15,179 nucleotides of DNA from Halovenus sp. GTDB taxonomy: Archaea; Halobacteriota; Halobacteria; Halobacteriales; Haloarculaceae. Position 1 is the first letter of the stretch. Every line of letters starts with the position of its first letter. The notes below the pieces were generated by a model. The model ran no database searches. It saw only the letters and a list, made by a program, of their open reading frames with translations, and was not told where the DNA came from. The stretch spans positions 1 through 15,179 of the forward strand of contig JAQCNG010000072.1 in the NCBI GenBank assembly GCA_028275145.1. The letters run 5' to 3'. The position numbers and the translations under genes are program-made. This document shows, in pieces, positions 1 through 6,548 of this stretch.

Positions 1-6
1 CCTCTG

Positions 7-150
7 ATCGAATATTTACTACTGAGTCACTATACGACCTTTTAATCGATAGCTCCCTAATGCACTGATCGAATCGAGGTTTTGTGACAACTGACTACTA
101 CTAACTCTGGTGGCGAAATCGCTAAGCCAATCGAATACGTTGTGTTCGAT
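7..150 (+). promoter_or_regulatory. Putative vapBC control region with repeated ATCGAAT boxes
   Basis: The heptamer ATCGAAT occurs at 7-13, 68-74 and 130-136, about 61-62 bases apart. The first two copies share the longer core CTGATCGAAT. The last copy forms an inverted repeat, ATCGAA (130-135) and TTCGAT (145-150) with a nine-base spacer, ending exactly before the ATG at 151. A TATA-like TTTTAA lies at 40-45. Toxin-antitoxin operons are usually autoregulated by antitoxin binding to such palindromes, so an operator role is an inference from position and symmetry. Confidence 0.4.
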
Positions 151-378
151 ATGAGTTCATCAATCCGAATCTCGGATGAAACAAAGGCAAAGCTGGAAGC
201 GGTGAAGCGTGAAGACGAAACGTTCGACGAGTTGCTGGACCGGCTCGTAATCACTCGGACTGAGGAAGACGTTCGTGAAATGGCCGGATTCGCTGAGGAG
301 GGCATTGAGGAACACATGAAGCAGAAACGTGAGGACCTCAACGACTCGTTTGAGGCCCGGACAACGGGCGCGGAATGA
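151..378 (+). CDS. VapB-like antitoxin (small ribbon-helix-helix-type protein)
   Basis: This 75-residue acidic protein begins MSSSIRISDETKAKLEAVKR, the pattern of short haloarchaeal VapB-type antitoxins (I recall this family as DUF7557). The N-terminal strand plus helix resembles a ribbon-helix-helix DNA-binding unit (residues 1-35). The charged C-terminal half (about 45-72) would wrap the toxin. I chose ATG 151 over the in-frame GTG at 142 because it sits directly after the inverted repeat and gives the usual N-terminus. It overlaps the next gene by four bases (ATGA at 375-378), so the two are translationally coupled. Inferred role: neutralise the PIN-domain toxin and repress the operon. Base composition is less GC-rich than the core genes, which fits an accessory origin. 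Confidence 0.8.
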   Translation: MSSSIRISDETKAKLEAVKREDETFDELLDRLVITRTEEDVREMAGFAEEGIEEHMKQKREDLNDSFEARTTGAE

Positions 379-782
379 TCGTCCTCGACAATAACATCAT
401 TCGGAAGTACGCCCGCCTGGACCCGGATGAAGCGGTTCTCAACTATCTATCGAAGCATCGAACTGAACCGTGGGGTATCTCAGCAATCGTCCTGTTTGAA
501 TTTCTCTCCTACTACGACACCCAGTCAAAACAGCGCACGCGGCGAAACCAACTGACACAGGCTGTCGACAACGTGATTAGCTTCGATGGGGATACTGCTG
601 CCGAGGCGGCCAGTATGGAGACCTCGCTCGAAGCTGCCGGTGTCTCACTCGACGATGTTGATCTACTCATAGCCGCGACAGCGCGCCAACACCAAGCGAC
701 GTTCGTGACTGCCGACAAGAACGATTTCGACAAGACGCCGTTACACGAACTCATGGATATCGACATCATCGACGCTTCCTAA
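375..782 (+). CDS. VapC-like PIN-domain ribonuclease toxin
   Basis: A 135-residue protein of typical PIN-domain length. The acidic residues expected for metal binding are visible: D5 in the opening strand (MIVLDNNII), E42 in the second helix (FEFLSYY), D96 in the stretch SLDDVDLLIAATA, and D114/D117 in TADKNDFD. PIN toxins of the VapC family cut RNA, often tRNA or rRNA, when released from their antitoxin; the target of this one cannot be read from sequence. The start overlaps the antitoxin stop by four bases. The first active-site run is DNN rather than the common DTN or DSS, a tolerated variation. All acidic positions are present, so the enzyme looks intact. Confidence 0.85.
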   Translation: MIVLDNNIIRKYARLDPDEAVLNYLSKHRTEPWGISAIVLFEFLSYYDTQSKQRTRRNQLTQAVDNVISFDGDTAAEAASMETSLEAAGVSLDDVDLLIAATARQHQATFVTADKNDFDKTPLHELMDIDIIDAS

Positions 783-784
783 CT

Positions 785-795
785 CTATTTTTTAC
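785..795 (+). terminator. T-rich archaeal-type terminator after vapC
   Basis: A run of six T (788-793) follows the vapC stop codon by five bases. Archaeal RNA polymerase commonly ends transcription at such T-tracts without needing a hairpin. I see no stem in front of it. Confidence 0.45.
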
Positions 796-929
796 TCTCC
801 ACATTCATCAACCGTCCGAGGAAACCGCTAGATTGAACCCTTCTGTCTCCAACACCTCTCCATCCACAGAGTCCGGTATCTCCGATTCACACTCTCGAAC
901 AACAGTCCACTTTCTTCGAAGAAATTCTC

Positions 930-1466
930 TTAATTCAACCTCAAGATAGCAGTGCCCTCGTCGTCATTGTAGTCGCTTAGGTTCAGTCCACGGGCCCCGC
1001 CGATTCGCATTCCGGTTTGACATAGCGTTTCCCACAACGCGTGCTCCAGCGTCGCATAGCGGAACGTCTCTACGTAATCGAGGATTTCGCGCGCACGGTC
1101 AGCGTTCAGCATCCGGTCGCGTGCATCCTCTTTGGTTGCCTTCGGTAACAGTATCTTCTCATCAAGCGATTGTTCGACTGCGTCTATTATCACACAGAAC
1201 CGGAGGAACATCCACAACGTGGCGAGTTGGCCCCTCATTGTGGAGTTCGCTAACCCATATCCTCTCGGCGCGTTATTCGGAATCAGTGGAGGTCGCGTCC
1301 ACTGAGGTCGTTGAGGTTATCGAGGCCGTTGTCGTTGCACCACCTGACGAACTGCTTGAGTCGGTACTGGCGGGCCTGGATGGTCGCGTCTGCGAGTTCG
1401 ACGGCGACTATCCAGGTACATCTGTACTGCTGTCTCTGGGTCGATTGGGTCGAGGTCATCGGACAT
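930..1466 (-). pseudogene. Decayed, 3'-truncated tyrosine recombinase (integrase)
   Basis: Three frames on the minus strand join into one haloarchaeal XerC/D-like integrase. ATG at 1466 starts MSDDLDPIDPETAVQMYLDS. After about codon 21 (near 1400) the match moves to another frame, ELADATIQARQYRLKQFVRW, then GLDNLNDLSGRDLH, which ends in TGA at 1283-1285 where the family usually has Trp. A second shift near 1252-1256 leads into MRGQLATLWMFLRFC and on to CQTGMRIGGARGLNLSDYN. The first catalytic Arg of the family is in TGMRIGG. The reading ends at TAA (930-932) soon afterwards, so the H-x-x-R and nucleophilic Tyr region is missing. With two frameshifts, a stop codon and a lost catalytic end it cannot be active. 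It marks an old integration event next to vapBC. Confidence 0.85.
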
Positions 1467-1571
1467 GGTTTGCCTTCTCTCGTCTCGGACGGTTTCGAAC
1501 TGAACGGCCGTTTCACGACTGCTTCCACGCGAATATCGGTGGTTGACAGTGTCGCACTGTGTGGGTGTCCC

Positions 1572-1584
1572 CCGCCCGGGCCCA
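1572..1584 (+). other. Possible tRNA-3'-end-like attachment-site scrap
   Basis: The 13-mer CCGCCCGGGCCCA reads like the 3' half of a T-stem, an acceptor strand CGGGCCC and a discriminator A. It lies about 105 bases behind the integrase start, the usual place of an att copy for tRNA-targeting haloarchaeal integrases. There is no T-loop in front of it, so this is not a tRNA. The match is short and partly palindromic, so chance is quite possible. Confidence 0.22.
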
Positions 1585-1755
1585 CTTCTGACGGCGACTG
1601 CGACGAGCGAAGCGAGGAGCCAGCGGCGTCTGCGTGACCTCGCGGTTCGAACCAGGGAGTGGAGCGAGGGGGGGTCCACCAGTTCACACCCGCACAGACA
1701 CGGTCTGGCACCTGTGTCAACACGGTGTCGATATTCGAGACACGGACCAGAACCG

Positions 1756-1763
1756 CTTTTGGG
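1756..1763 (+). promoter_or_regulatory. TATA-like element upstream of the TauE/SafE gene
   Basis: The context ACCGCTTTTGGG lies about 26-29 bases before the ATG at 1785. This is the same geometry as the elements before tgtA, arcS and prs in this window. It would give either a leaderless message for the short reading frame at 1785, or a leader of about 140 bases for the membrane protein at 1922. Confidence 0.35.
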
Positions 1764-1784
1764 CTGTGCGCCCAGCTATCAGGT

Positions 1785-1922
1785 ATGACTGTGTCCGCCA
1801 GCGTCGGGTCGTGTTCGTCGGCAGGGCGACCCCGACAGTTCTCGGGTGGTCCACCGAACCGGAGTCGGTCCAGACGCGCGTCACCGGAGGAGTCGCACGC
1901 GGGGGTGTCCGTCCGGTGGTAG
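1785..1922 (+). CDS. Possible 45-codon upstream ORF coupled to the TauE/SafE gene
   Basis: ATG 1785 opens a 45-codon frame ending in TAG at 1920-1922, which overlaps the GTG start of the next gene by one base. A TATA-like element sits at leaderless distance. The product is rich in Ser and Arg and unlike typical acidic haloarchaeal proteins, with no domain I recognise. It could be a leader peptide that couples translation, a frameshifted relic of an N-terminal module, or not a gene at all. The support is positional only. Confidence 0.22.
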   Translation: MTVSASVGSCSSAGRPRQFSGGPPNRSRSRRASPEESHAGVSVRW

Positions 1923-2722
1923 TGACGTCGGTGTTCGGTATCGACGTGTTGTTGTTTCTCGGCATCGGCCTCCTCGCGGGCGCACACTGTATCGGGATGT
2001 GCGGGCCGCTGGTGACAATCTACGCCAACAACATGAACGCACCGCGGGCCGACGGCGGGACACAGGCGGTCTCACGGGGCAGAGGCTCACACCTCACGCT
2101 GTACGAGGTCCGCCAGCACACGCTGTTCAACCTCGGCCGGGCCGTGAGCTACACCCTCATCGGAGCACTGATGGGGTTGCTCGGGAGCGTTGTCTTCCTG
2201 GGGATGGGCGAACTCGTGACGACGGCGAACTACATCCGGGGTGTCGTCGGGGTGGGTATCGGGGGGTTCGTGATGGTAACCGGCGGCTACTATCTGCTCG
2301 GCAGAATCTCCTTTGGTGTCTCCCTGCCCGGCACCCAGCGGGTCACCCGGTGGCTCACACAGTGGGTCGAGCGGTTCGCAAGCGGCCCCTCCATCGTCGG
2401 ACTGGGGGCCGTGCACGGACTGTTGCCCTGTCCGGTGCTCTACCCCGCATACCTGTACGCGTTCACCACCGGTTCGCCGCTGGCCGGCGGACTGGCGCTC
2501 GCTGCACTCGGTGTCGGAACGATTCCCGCGGTGTTTGCCTACGGGACGCTCATCGACTCGGTGGGCGTCGAGCACCGCCGTCGACTCCACCAGGTGCTCG
2601 GCGCGCTCTTTCTGGTGCTCGGCTATCTCCTGCTCGCCCACGGGTTGATGGCCGCCGGCTACCACATCCCCCACCCGAAGCTCCCGTTCTGGGACCCGCT
2701 GGAGTTCGGCATGAGTCACTGA
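1922..2722 (+). CDS. TauE/SafE (DsbD_2-type) family membrane protein
   Basis: This is a 266-residue integral membrane protein with about six hydrophobic segments (near 7-30, 70-95, 104-128, 155-181, 186-211, 224-247). The first carries the signature GAHCIGMCGPLV (H22, C23, C27), and the fourth carries HGLLPCPVLYPAY (H165, C170). This paired-Cys arrangement is typical of the DsbD_2/UreH-like branch often annotated sulfite exporter TauE/SafE. In bacteria this branch often accompanies copper or cytochrome-oxidase assembly genes. The C-terminus adds His and Met (AHGLMAAGYHIPHP...GMSH). GTG 1922 is chosen because the family starts just before the first helix and no in-frame ATG or better start exists upstream. 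The substrate is unknown; I infer metal or thiol/sulfur-compound transport. It converges with the lipoprotein gene that follows. Confidence 0.75.
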   Translation: MTSVFGIDVLLFLGIGLLAGAHCIGMCGPLVTIYANNMNAPRADGGTQAVSRGRGSHLTLYEVRQHTLFNLGRAVSYTLIGALMGLLGSVVFLGMGELVTTANYIRGVVGVGIGGFVMVTGGYYLLGRISFGVSLPGTQRVTRWLTQWVERFASGPSIVGLGAVHGLLPCPVLYPAYLYAFTTGSPLAGGLALAALGVGTIPAVFAYGTLIDSVGVEHRRRLHQVLGALFLVLGYLLLAHGLMAAGYHIPHPKLPFWDPLEFGMSH

Positions 2723-2764
2723 CCAGGGGCCGACACACCGGCGAGGCCGGCGCGAGCCCACAGA

Positions 2765-2783
2765 ACACACCCGGTTGCTGTGT
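2765..2783. terminator. Inverted repeat between convergent genes
   Basis: ACACA and TGTGT face each other around a short GC-rich loop (ACACACCCGGTTGCTGTGT) in the 69-base gap between the converging TauE/SafE gene and lipoprotein gene. It could serve as a bidirectional 3' end. No T-tract is present, so the call is weak. Confidence 0.25.
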
Positions 2784-2791
2784 GTGGCGTG

Positions 2792-3850
2792 TCAGACGGT
2801 CATCGTCACGTCCGGCATCTCGAGAAACGCCGTCTCGTAGCCGGCGTGGCGGGCCGCCTGTGGCGGCGCGTCGACACTGACGCTCAGTTTATCGCCCGGT
2901 TCGAACCCGTCGACGACCGCGCCGTAGTGGTATCGCCGGTCTGGCCCGACCCTCGCCGGTAGCGGCCCCTCGAAGACGGTGGTTCCGGCCCGGTCGACAC
3001 CCATCGAGAGCGACATCAGCGGCAGGACAAACCGGTTGTACGGGGTTCGCGGGGAGACAGTCAGGTACGTTCCCCGCTCGCGTTCGGCGGCCGTGACGAC
3101 GAACTCGGCGTCGCCGCTCGTCCCTGCCCCGACGACACGCCCCGGCAACGCCTCCGCCGAGGGGGCCACCGAGAGCGGCATCGCCCCCATCTCCATCGGC
3201 GCTACCGCTGTCCGCTCGCCGCGGGCGTCGAAGTTCTTCGAAACCGGGATGCGGTTGCGCGTGACACGCTGGAATCCAAAGTCGAACTCCAGCGGTCCGC
3301 CCTGGTCGTACCGCGTCTCGCTGCCGTCGGGCCGCCGGACGGTCGTCTCGCCGATATCGACCCGGAGTGTGTACTCGCCTTGCTCCGGGAATCTGATGTT
3401 GTCTCCGAAGTGAAACCCCATCCGCTGGGAGAGCATCGGCCACAGCGCCACCGGCGCTCGCAGTTGCTCGCCGTCCTGCAGGACTGTCACGCTGAGTCCG
3501 GAGTCGACGGGCAGGACCGTCCCGCGCTGGGCGTCCCAGACCGACGCCATCAGGTGGATGGCGTTGTACTCGCTCTCGACCCCGACCCGTGTGGTTCGTC
3601 GTCCGCTGACCGTCCAGAACCGCTCCGTGTACGTGTAGGTGAGCGCGACCATCCGCCGGCCTCGCCGTGCGCTGTCCAGCATGCTCATACCCCGCAGGTG
3701 TCCCGGGTGGTACACCGCACCGTCCCGACTCCACGGCGGCGACGGGTCGTCGGACTCCGGTTCGGCGCTCCCGCCGTCCCCACCCAGACAACCGGCGAGC
3801 GCCAGCAGTACGGTGGAGCCGCCGGCCCGGAGTGTGTCCCTGCGCCTCAT
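2792..3850 (-). CDS. Tat-exported lipoprotein with Tp34/P19-like metal-site pattern
   Basis: This 352-residue protein starts MRRRDTLRAGG and has the lipobox LAGC (C21), so it is a twin-arginine-exported lipoprotein anchored outside the membrane. I recall it as the haloarchaeal DUF7350 group. Residues about 45-170 follow the layout of Tp34/P19 (Iron_transport) proteins: HPGHLRGMSM (H48, H51, M55, M57), then NAIHLMASVWDA (H99), then LWPMLSQRMGFHFGDN (H147) leading into GEYTLRV. In P19-type proteins His/Met at comparable places bind copper or iron. Later pieces include PMEMGAMP (219-225) and H308. ATG 3850 gives the exact Tat motif, and a GGAGGT lies ten bases upstream. It sits downstream of the winged-helix regulator on the same strand. 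The metal-binding role is inferred, not proven. Confidence 0.7.
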   Translation of the reverse strand: MRRRDTLRAGGSTVLLALAGCLGGDGGSAEPESDDPSPPWSRDGAVYHPGHLRGMSMLDSARRGRRMVALTYTYTERFWTVSGRRTTRVGVESEYNAIHLMASVWDAQRGTVLPVDSGLSVTVLQDGEQLRAPVALWPMLSQRMGFHFGDNIRFPEQGEYTLRVDIGETTVRRPDGSETRYDQGGPLEFDFGFQRVTRNRIPVSKNFDARGERTAVAPMEMGAMPLSVAPSAEALPGRVVGAGTSGDAEFVVTAAERERGTYLTVSPRTPYNRFVLPLMSLSMGVDRAGTTVFEGPLPARVGPDRRYHYGAVVDGFEPGDKLSVSVDAPPQAARHAGYETAFLEMPDVTMTV

Positions 3851-3860
3851 ACGCCAGAGT

Positions 3861-3866
3861 ACCTCC
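3861..3866 (-). promoter_or_regulatory. Strong Shine-Dalgarno before the lipoprotein gene
   Basis: GGAGGT lies ten bases before the ATG at 3850, supporting that start. It is unusual here because most core genes in this window look leaderless. Confidence 0.5.
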
Positions 3867-3883
3867 GGGCCGAAATGAGGCCT

Positions 3884-4014
3884 GTGGTGTGCCCGTCGAA
3901 CGACTCTGTGCCGCCTCGACACCTGCCCGCGCACCGACCACCCGTCTCCTGCTCGAGACGTGTCACCGTCCCGGTGTGGTTCGACCGTCGAATCCAGCGA
4001 CCGTGGTGTGCCCG
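3884..4014. repeat. Direct repeat GTGGTGTGCCCG in the lipoprotein upstream region
   Basis: The 12-mer GTGGTGTGCCCG occurs at 3884-3895 and 4003-4014, in the 171-base gap between the regulator stop and the lipoprotein start. A related GGTGTGGTTCGACCG begins at 3973. These could be regulator-binding sites; no other support is visible. Confidence 0.25.
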
Positions 4015-4021
4015 ACCGGTC

Positions 4022-4537
4022 TCACTCGTCGAGCAGTTCGTCCGCAAGTCGGGAGAACCGGTCGACGACCCGGTCCAGCAGACGCGGCTCGATCTCGCGG
4101 AGCAGGCGGTAGACACTCTGGTCGTCGGGGAGCGTGACGACGACCCGCGAGGACGACCCGACCCGCTCCTTTCTTGCGATGTTGTGCTCGATGAGTCGCG
4201 AGAGGTGCCACTCGACGGTGCTCCGGGCGAGGTCGAGTTGCTCGGCCATCTCCCCGGGGGCGGCCACGTCGGTGCGCAACAGAAAGAGCACAATCTCCCG
4301 GGTGGTCTCCCGCCGGAGCAACGCAATCGTCCGCCGCTCCCACGGCGAGAACGTCGGCGGATAGTAGTGGGTCCGACCGGCGACCGACTCCTTTTCGAGC
4401 GTTCCCGACCGGACCAGTCTGCGGAGGTGGTACTGTGTCTGCCCGGTCGCGATATCGAGCGTCCTCGATATCTCGTTGAAGTGGATTCCGGGATCGCGAC
4501 TGATGCAGTCGCGGACCCGCGTCCTGGTGTCGGGCAC
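4022..4537 (-). CDS. Double winged-helix-turn-helix transcriptional regulator
   Basis: This 171-residue protein has two winged-helix units in tandem. The first (about 4-60) reads DTRTRVRDCISRDPGIHFNE, then a recognition helix with TGQTQYHLRRL and a wing ending GRTHYYPP. The second (about 65-135) carries APGEMAEQLDLARSTVEWHL and a wing with SSSRVVVTLP. A C-terminal helix (about 140-170) may dimerise. This is a common haloarchaeal architecture. I chose GTG 4537 rather than the far-upstream in-frame ATG at 4798, because an AGGTGA ribosome site (4545-4550) and a TATA-like element (4575-4580) lie in front of it and family proteins start near this point. It is divergent from the three-helix membrane protein and upstream of the lipoprotein, so it may regulate both. 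The signal it senses is unknown. Confidence 0.75.
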   Translation of the reverse strand: MPDTRTRVRDCISRDPGIHFNEISRTLDIATGQTQYHLRRLVRSGTLEKESVAGRTHYYPPTFSPWERRTIALLRRETTREIVLFLLRTDVAAPGEMAEQLDLARSTVEWHLSRLIEHNIARKERVGSSSRVVVTLPDDQSVYRLLREIEPRLLDRVVDRFSRLADELLDE

Positions 4538-4544
4538 TAGCTGG

Positions 4545-4580
4545 TCACCTGTCCGGTGATACGACGGCAGTTCATCTAAA
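4545..4580 (-). promoter_or_regulatory. Promoter and ribosome site of the winged-helix regulator
   Basis: On the minus strand TTTAGA (4575-4580) is a TATA-like element, and about 27 bases later AGGTGA (4545-4550) sits seven bases before GTG 4537. The message would begin almost at the Shine-Dalgarno. This pair decides the start codon. Confidence 0.5.
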
Positions 4581-4687
4581 CGGCCGGGGCGTTCCCAGTT
4601 CTCTGGAACGGTGCCTCCGTCGAGCACACCGGGGCAGAGCGGCGGCCGACCCTGTGACGACGCGGGGGGCGGTCCTGTGATTCCGAA

Positions 4688-4711
4688 CCCGACCCCTGCA
4701 ACCGAGTCGGG
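4688..4711. promoter_or_regulatory. Candidate operator in the divergent intergenic region
   Basis: CCCGAC (4688-4693) and GTCGGG (4706-4711) form a perfect inverted repeat with a 12-base spacer, roughly two helical turns centre to centre. It lies between the divergent regulator and membrane-protein genes. Symmetry and place suit a dimeric winged-helix protein. Sites this short arise often in GC-rich DNA, so this is only a candidate. Confidence 0.3.
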
Positions 4712-4783
4712 CACAGCCACAGTCGCAGTTCGTCGCGGTTTTCGAGGCGCGTACCTCAGGGTTGATACCGCTGTCCGGTGTAC

Positions 4784-4791
4784 GGTGGGAG
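4784..4791 (+). promoter_or_regulatory. Shine-Dalgarno-like site before the three-helix membrane protein
   Basis: GGTGGGAG lies six bases before ATG 4798, supporting that start and showing a leadered message. A weak TATA-like GTTGATACC at 4761-4769 is upstream. Confidence 0.4.
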
Positions 4792-4797
4792 TAGACA

Positions 4798-5178
4798 ATG
4801 GGTCTGCACACCGTGGCGGCGGTCCTCCGGTCTGGAAGCGAGTTGGCGACCGTCGAGGGGTCGCCGGTCCTGCTGAGTATCGTGTTACTCGCCGGCGTCG
4901 GGACCGGCCTGCTGTTCGCGGTGAGTCTCCTCGCGTACCGGCAGCGCCGTTCCGTGCGATACCTGCTCGTCACCGTGGCGGTCGGTGCGCTCTTCCTGCG
5001 CTCTCTCGTCGGCGCGGGCACCGTCCTGGGGTACACGCCGATGATTGTCCACCACCTCGTCGAACACACGTTCGATTTCCTCATCGCCGCGCTCGTTCTG
5101 TACGCCGCCCTGCGCACCGGACCCTCCGGGTTCGAGGAGCGACTCGCCGACGGACCGTCAGACCAGGACGGCGTCTGA
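4798..5178 (+). CDS. Three-helix membrane protein with His-rich last helix (DUF7471-like)
   Basis: This 126-residue protein has three hydrophobic segments (about 23-46, 54-76, 81-105) and a short acidic tail. The third helix contains MIVHHLVEHTFDF (H85, H86, E89, H90, D93), an unusual set of polar, potentially metal- or heme-binding residues inside or at the edge of the membrane. I recall haloarchaeal proteins of this type as DUF7471. It is transcribed away from the winged-helix regulator across a 260-base region and converges with nurA. From its partners (TauE/SafE protein and metal-site lipoprotein) I infer a role in metal or redox homeostasis at the membrane. No enzymatic function can be read. 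Confidence 0.6.
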   Translation: MGLHTVAAVLRSGSELATVEGSPVLLSIVLLAGVGTGLLFAVSLLAYRQRRSVRYLLVTVAVGALFLRSLVGAGTVLGYTPMIVHHLVEHTFDFLIAALVLYAALRTGPSGFEERLADGPSDQDGV

Positions 5179-5240
5179 CCGGCGGACTGGCACCTCTCCC
5201 GCGCCGGATGACGGGGTCGGAACAGACGCGGACGTTGTTC

Positions 5241-5309
5241 ACCCACTCGGCGGGTCCCCGGCGGCGAAACTCACGCGCTGTCCACCCGCTCGGCGGGTCC
5301 CCAGCGGCG
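5241..5309. repeat. Imperfect tandem duplication at the 3' end of nurA
   Basis: The 26-base segment at 5241-5266 recurs at 5284-5309 with two mismatches, giving a 43-base repeat unit. The second copy codes for the last residues of NurA ([12 protein letters not shown]). The first copy lies just past the stop codon and, in another frame, would read RRRGPAEWVNN. This looks like a local slippage or duplication event at the gene end. Confidence 0.7.
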
Positions 5310-6524
5310 GTCGTTGTAGCTACGCTGGCGGTCGGTGTCGAACTCGCGCTCGATACGCCGGCGCAGGGTCTGCTTGCCCTGGCGGTCGATTCGCGCGAGT
5401 TCGTCGGCCTTCTGGACGGCAAGCGGGGGGCCGTGTTCGCCGGCAACCTCGGCGAGCACGAACCGGGTGAGTTGCTCCCGGCACGACTCGTCGCGGGTGA
5501 ACGCGTAGGGGGCCTCGACCCGGTAGACGAGGTCCTCGCGCGGGTCGTAGACGACGAAAAACGTCACCTCGTAGGCGTCGTCGTCGAGGGCCCTGTGGTG
5601 GTCGAGGTCGAGTTCCCCGCCGGCGAGCAGACTGTCGGTGCCGACACGCGAGCGGAACCACCCGGTAAACGAGAGGGCGTCGGTCCGCAGGTCGCCGTTC
5701 TCGCGGCGCTCGAGCACCCGCCGGAAGAAGGCCTCGTCGTCGACCCAGGGTGCACCCGTCGTGCGGCGCAACTCCCGGCTGATGGCCTTCGAGGCGCTGT
5801 TTTTTACGAACCCGATCAGGGGCACCTCCCGCTCGACGAACCGCTCGACCAGCTGGAGGTAGTTCTCCACGACGCCCGTGAACTCCGCCTCCTCGATGAC
5901 GAGTCGCTTGAGTTCGGGGTCGCGTTCGACCCACCTCAGCAGTCCTGTCGGGTAGATCGGGCCGTCGAGCACGAGCAGGTCGTCGACCACCGCCGCTTGG
6001 TCGAGCGCGTGTTCGCTCTCCGCGCGGTACAGCGCCAGCGCGTGGACCACCGTCTGCTCGTAGCGGTCCACCCGGGGTGCCTGCAGGATGCGCCGGCGGG
6101 CGTACCCCCGGTCGCTCCCCCGCCAGTCCTCGCTCAGGTCGACTGTCTCGTCGTTCGTGTGGACGGTCATCACGATTGTCCGGGCCCGGTGGAGTTCCAC
6201 GTCAGAGGGCGCGGCAGCCATCGCCGCCTGCGAGACGTCGAGCACCAGTCCGTTCTTGAACGTGGTGGGGTTGATTGTGCCCGCGTCGAGGCCGTGCTGT
6301 GTCGGAAACGGACGCTCGGCGAGGGCGACGTCGGGCAGGGGTGCCTTCCGGCGGCGGTGCTCGCCGAGTGGCTCCAGCACCACCTCCCCGTCGGCATACA
6401 GCGGGTCCAGAAACTCAGTCCAGGCCCGCTCGGCCAGGTCCGTCTGGTCGCGCTCGTCCACGCTGCTCGTGACCCGCCCCGCGAGGTCGGCGATGCCGTC
6501 GACGTGGACCGGGTCGAGTGTCAT
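5271..6524 (-). CDS. nurA: NurA-family DNA double-strand break repair nuclease
   Basis: This 417-residue protein matches the haloarchaeal NurA branch. NurA is a manganese-dependent nuclease that works with the HerA helicase to resect DNA ends for recombination. Visible landmarks are [20 protein letters not shown] (D80, and D96 near its end), the second acidic motif [16 protein letters not shown] (D187), [18 protein letters not shown] (about 235-252, the Lys/Ser region of the family), and late acidic strands around 317-335 ([16 protein letters not shown]). ATG 6524 is chosen over the in-frame ATG at 6548, as the family begins MTLDPVH and a T-rich element lies 25-29 bases upstream, implying a leaderless message. 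It is divergent from tgtA. HerA is not in the window. The C-terminal tail lies in a small tandem duplication. Confidence 0.85.
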   Translation of the reverse strand: MTLDPVHVDGIADLAGRVTSSVDERDQTDLAERAWTEFLDPLYADGEVVLEPLGEHRRRKAPLPDVALAERPFPTQHGLDAGTINPTTFKNGLVLDVSQAAMAAAPSDVELHRARTIVMTVHTNDETVDLSEDWRGSDRGYARRRILQAPRVDRYEQTVVHALALYRAESEHALDQAAVVDDLLVLDGPIYPTGLLRWVERDPELKRLVIEEAEFTGVVENYLQLVERFVEREVPLIGFVKNSASKAISRELRRTTGAPWVDDEAFFRRVLERRENGDLRTDALSFTGWFRSRVGTDSLLAGGELDLDHHRALDDDAYEVTFFVVYDPREDLVYRVEAPYAFTRDESCREQLTRFVLAEVAGEHGPPLAVQKADELARIDRQGKQTLRRRIEREFDTDRQRSYNDRRWGPAERVDSA

Positions 6525-6548
6525 GGACACTGTTTCGCCGCACAGCAC

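Larger units (their letters stand above)
1467..1784. other. Gene-free accessory spacer
   Basis: I find no convincing gene here. Open frames crossing it are GC-driven and have no family features. It contains a GC-rich palindrome around GCCCGGGC (1574-1581), the haloarchaeal simple motif GAGCGAAGCGA (1605-1615), and the palindrome GGTTCGAACC (1644-1653). It probably represents remnant DNA of the integrated element whose integrase is decaying next door. Confidence 0.5.

Noticed and set aside
812..937. 42-codon minus-strand open stretch beyond the integrase relic
   Set aside because: It has no clear start and no family resemblance. It may be the rest of the decayed element, but nothing supports a gene.
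1644..1653. GGTTCGAACC resembling a tRNA T-loop
   Set aside because: The flanking bases do not form a T-stem and no D-arm, anticodon arm or acceptor stem can be built around it. It is a simple palindrome.
1846..2880. 344-codon plus-strand frame overlapping the TauE/SafE gene
   Set aside because: Its product is Arg/Pro-rich with no membrane helices. It is the off-frame reading of a clear membrane protein.
4538..4798. 87-residue N-terminal extension of the winged-helix regulator
   Set aside because: It is Pro/Arg-rich and crosses the divergent promoter region. GTG 4537 has both a Shine-Dalgarno and a TATA-like element.
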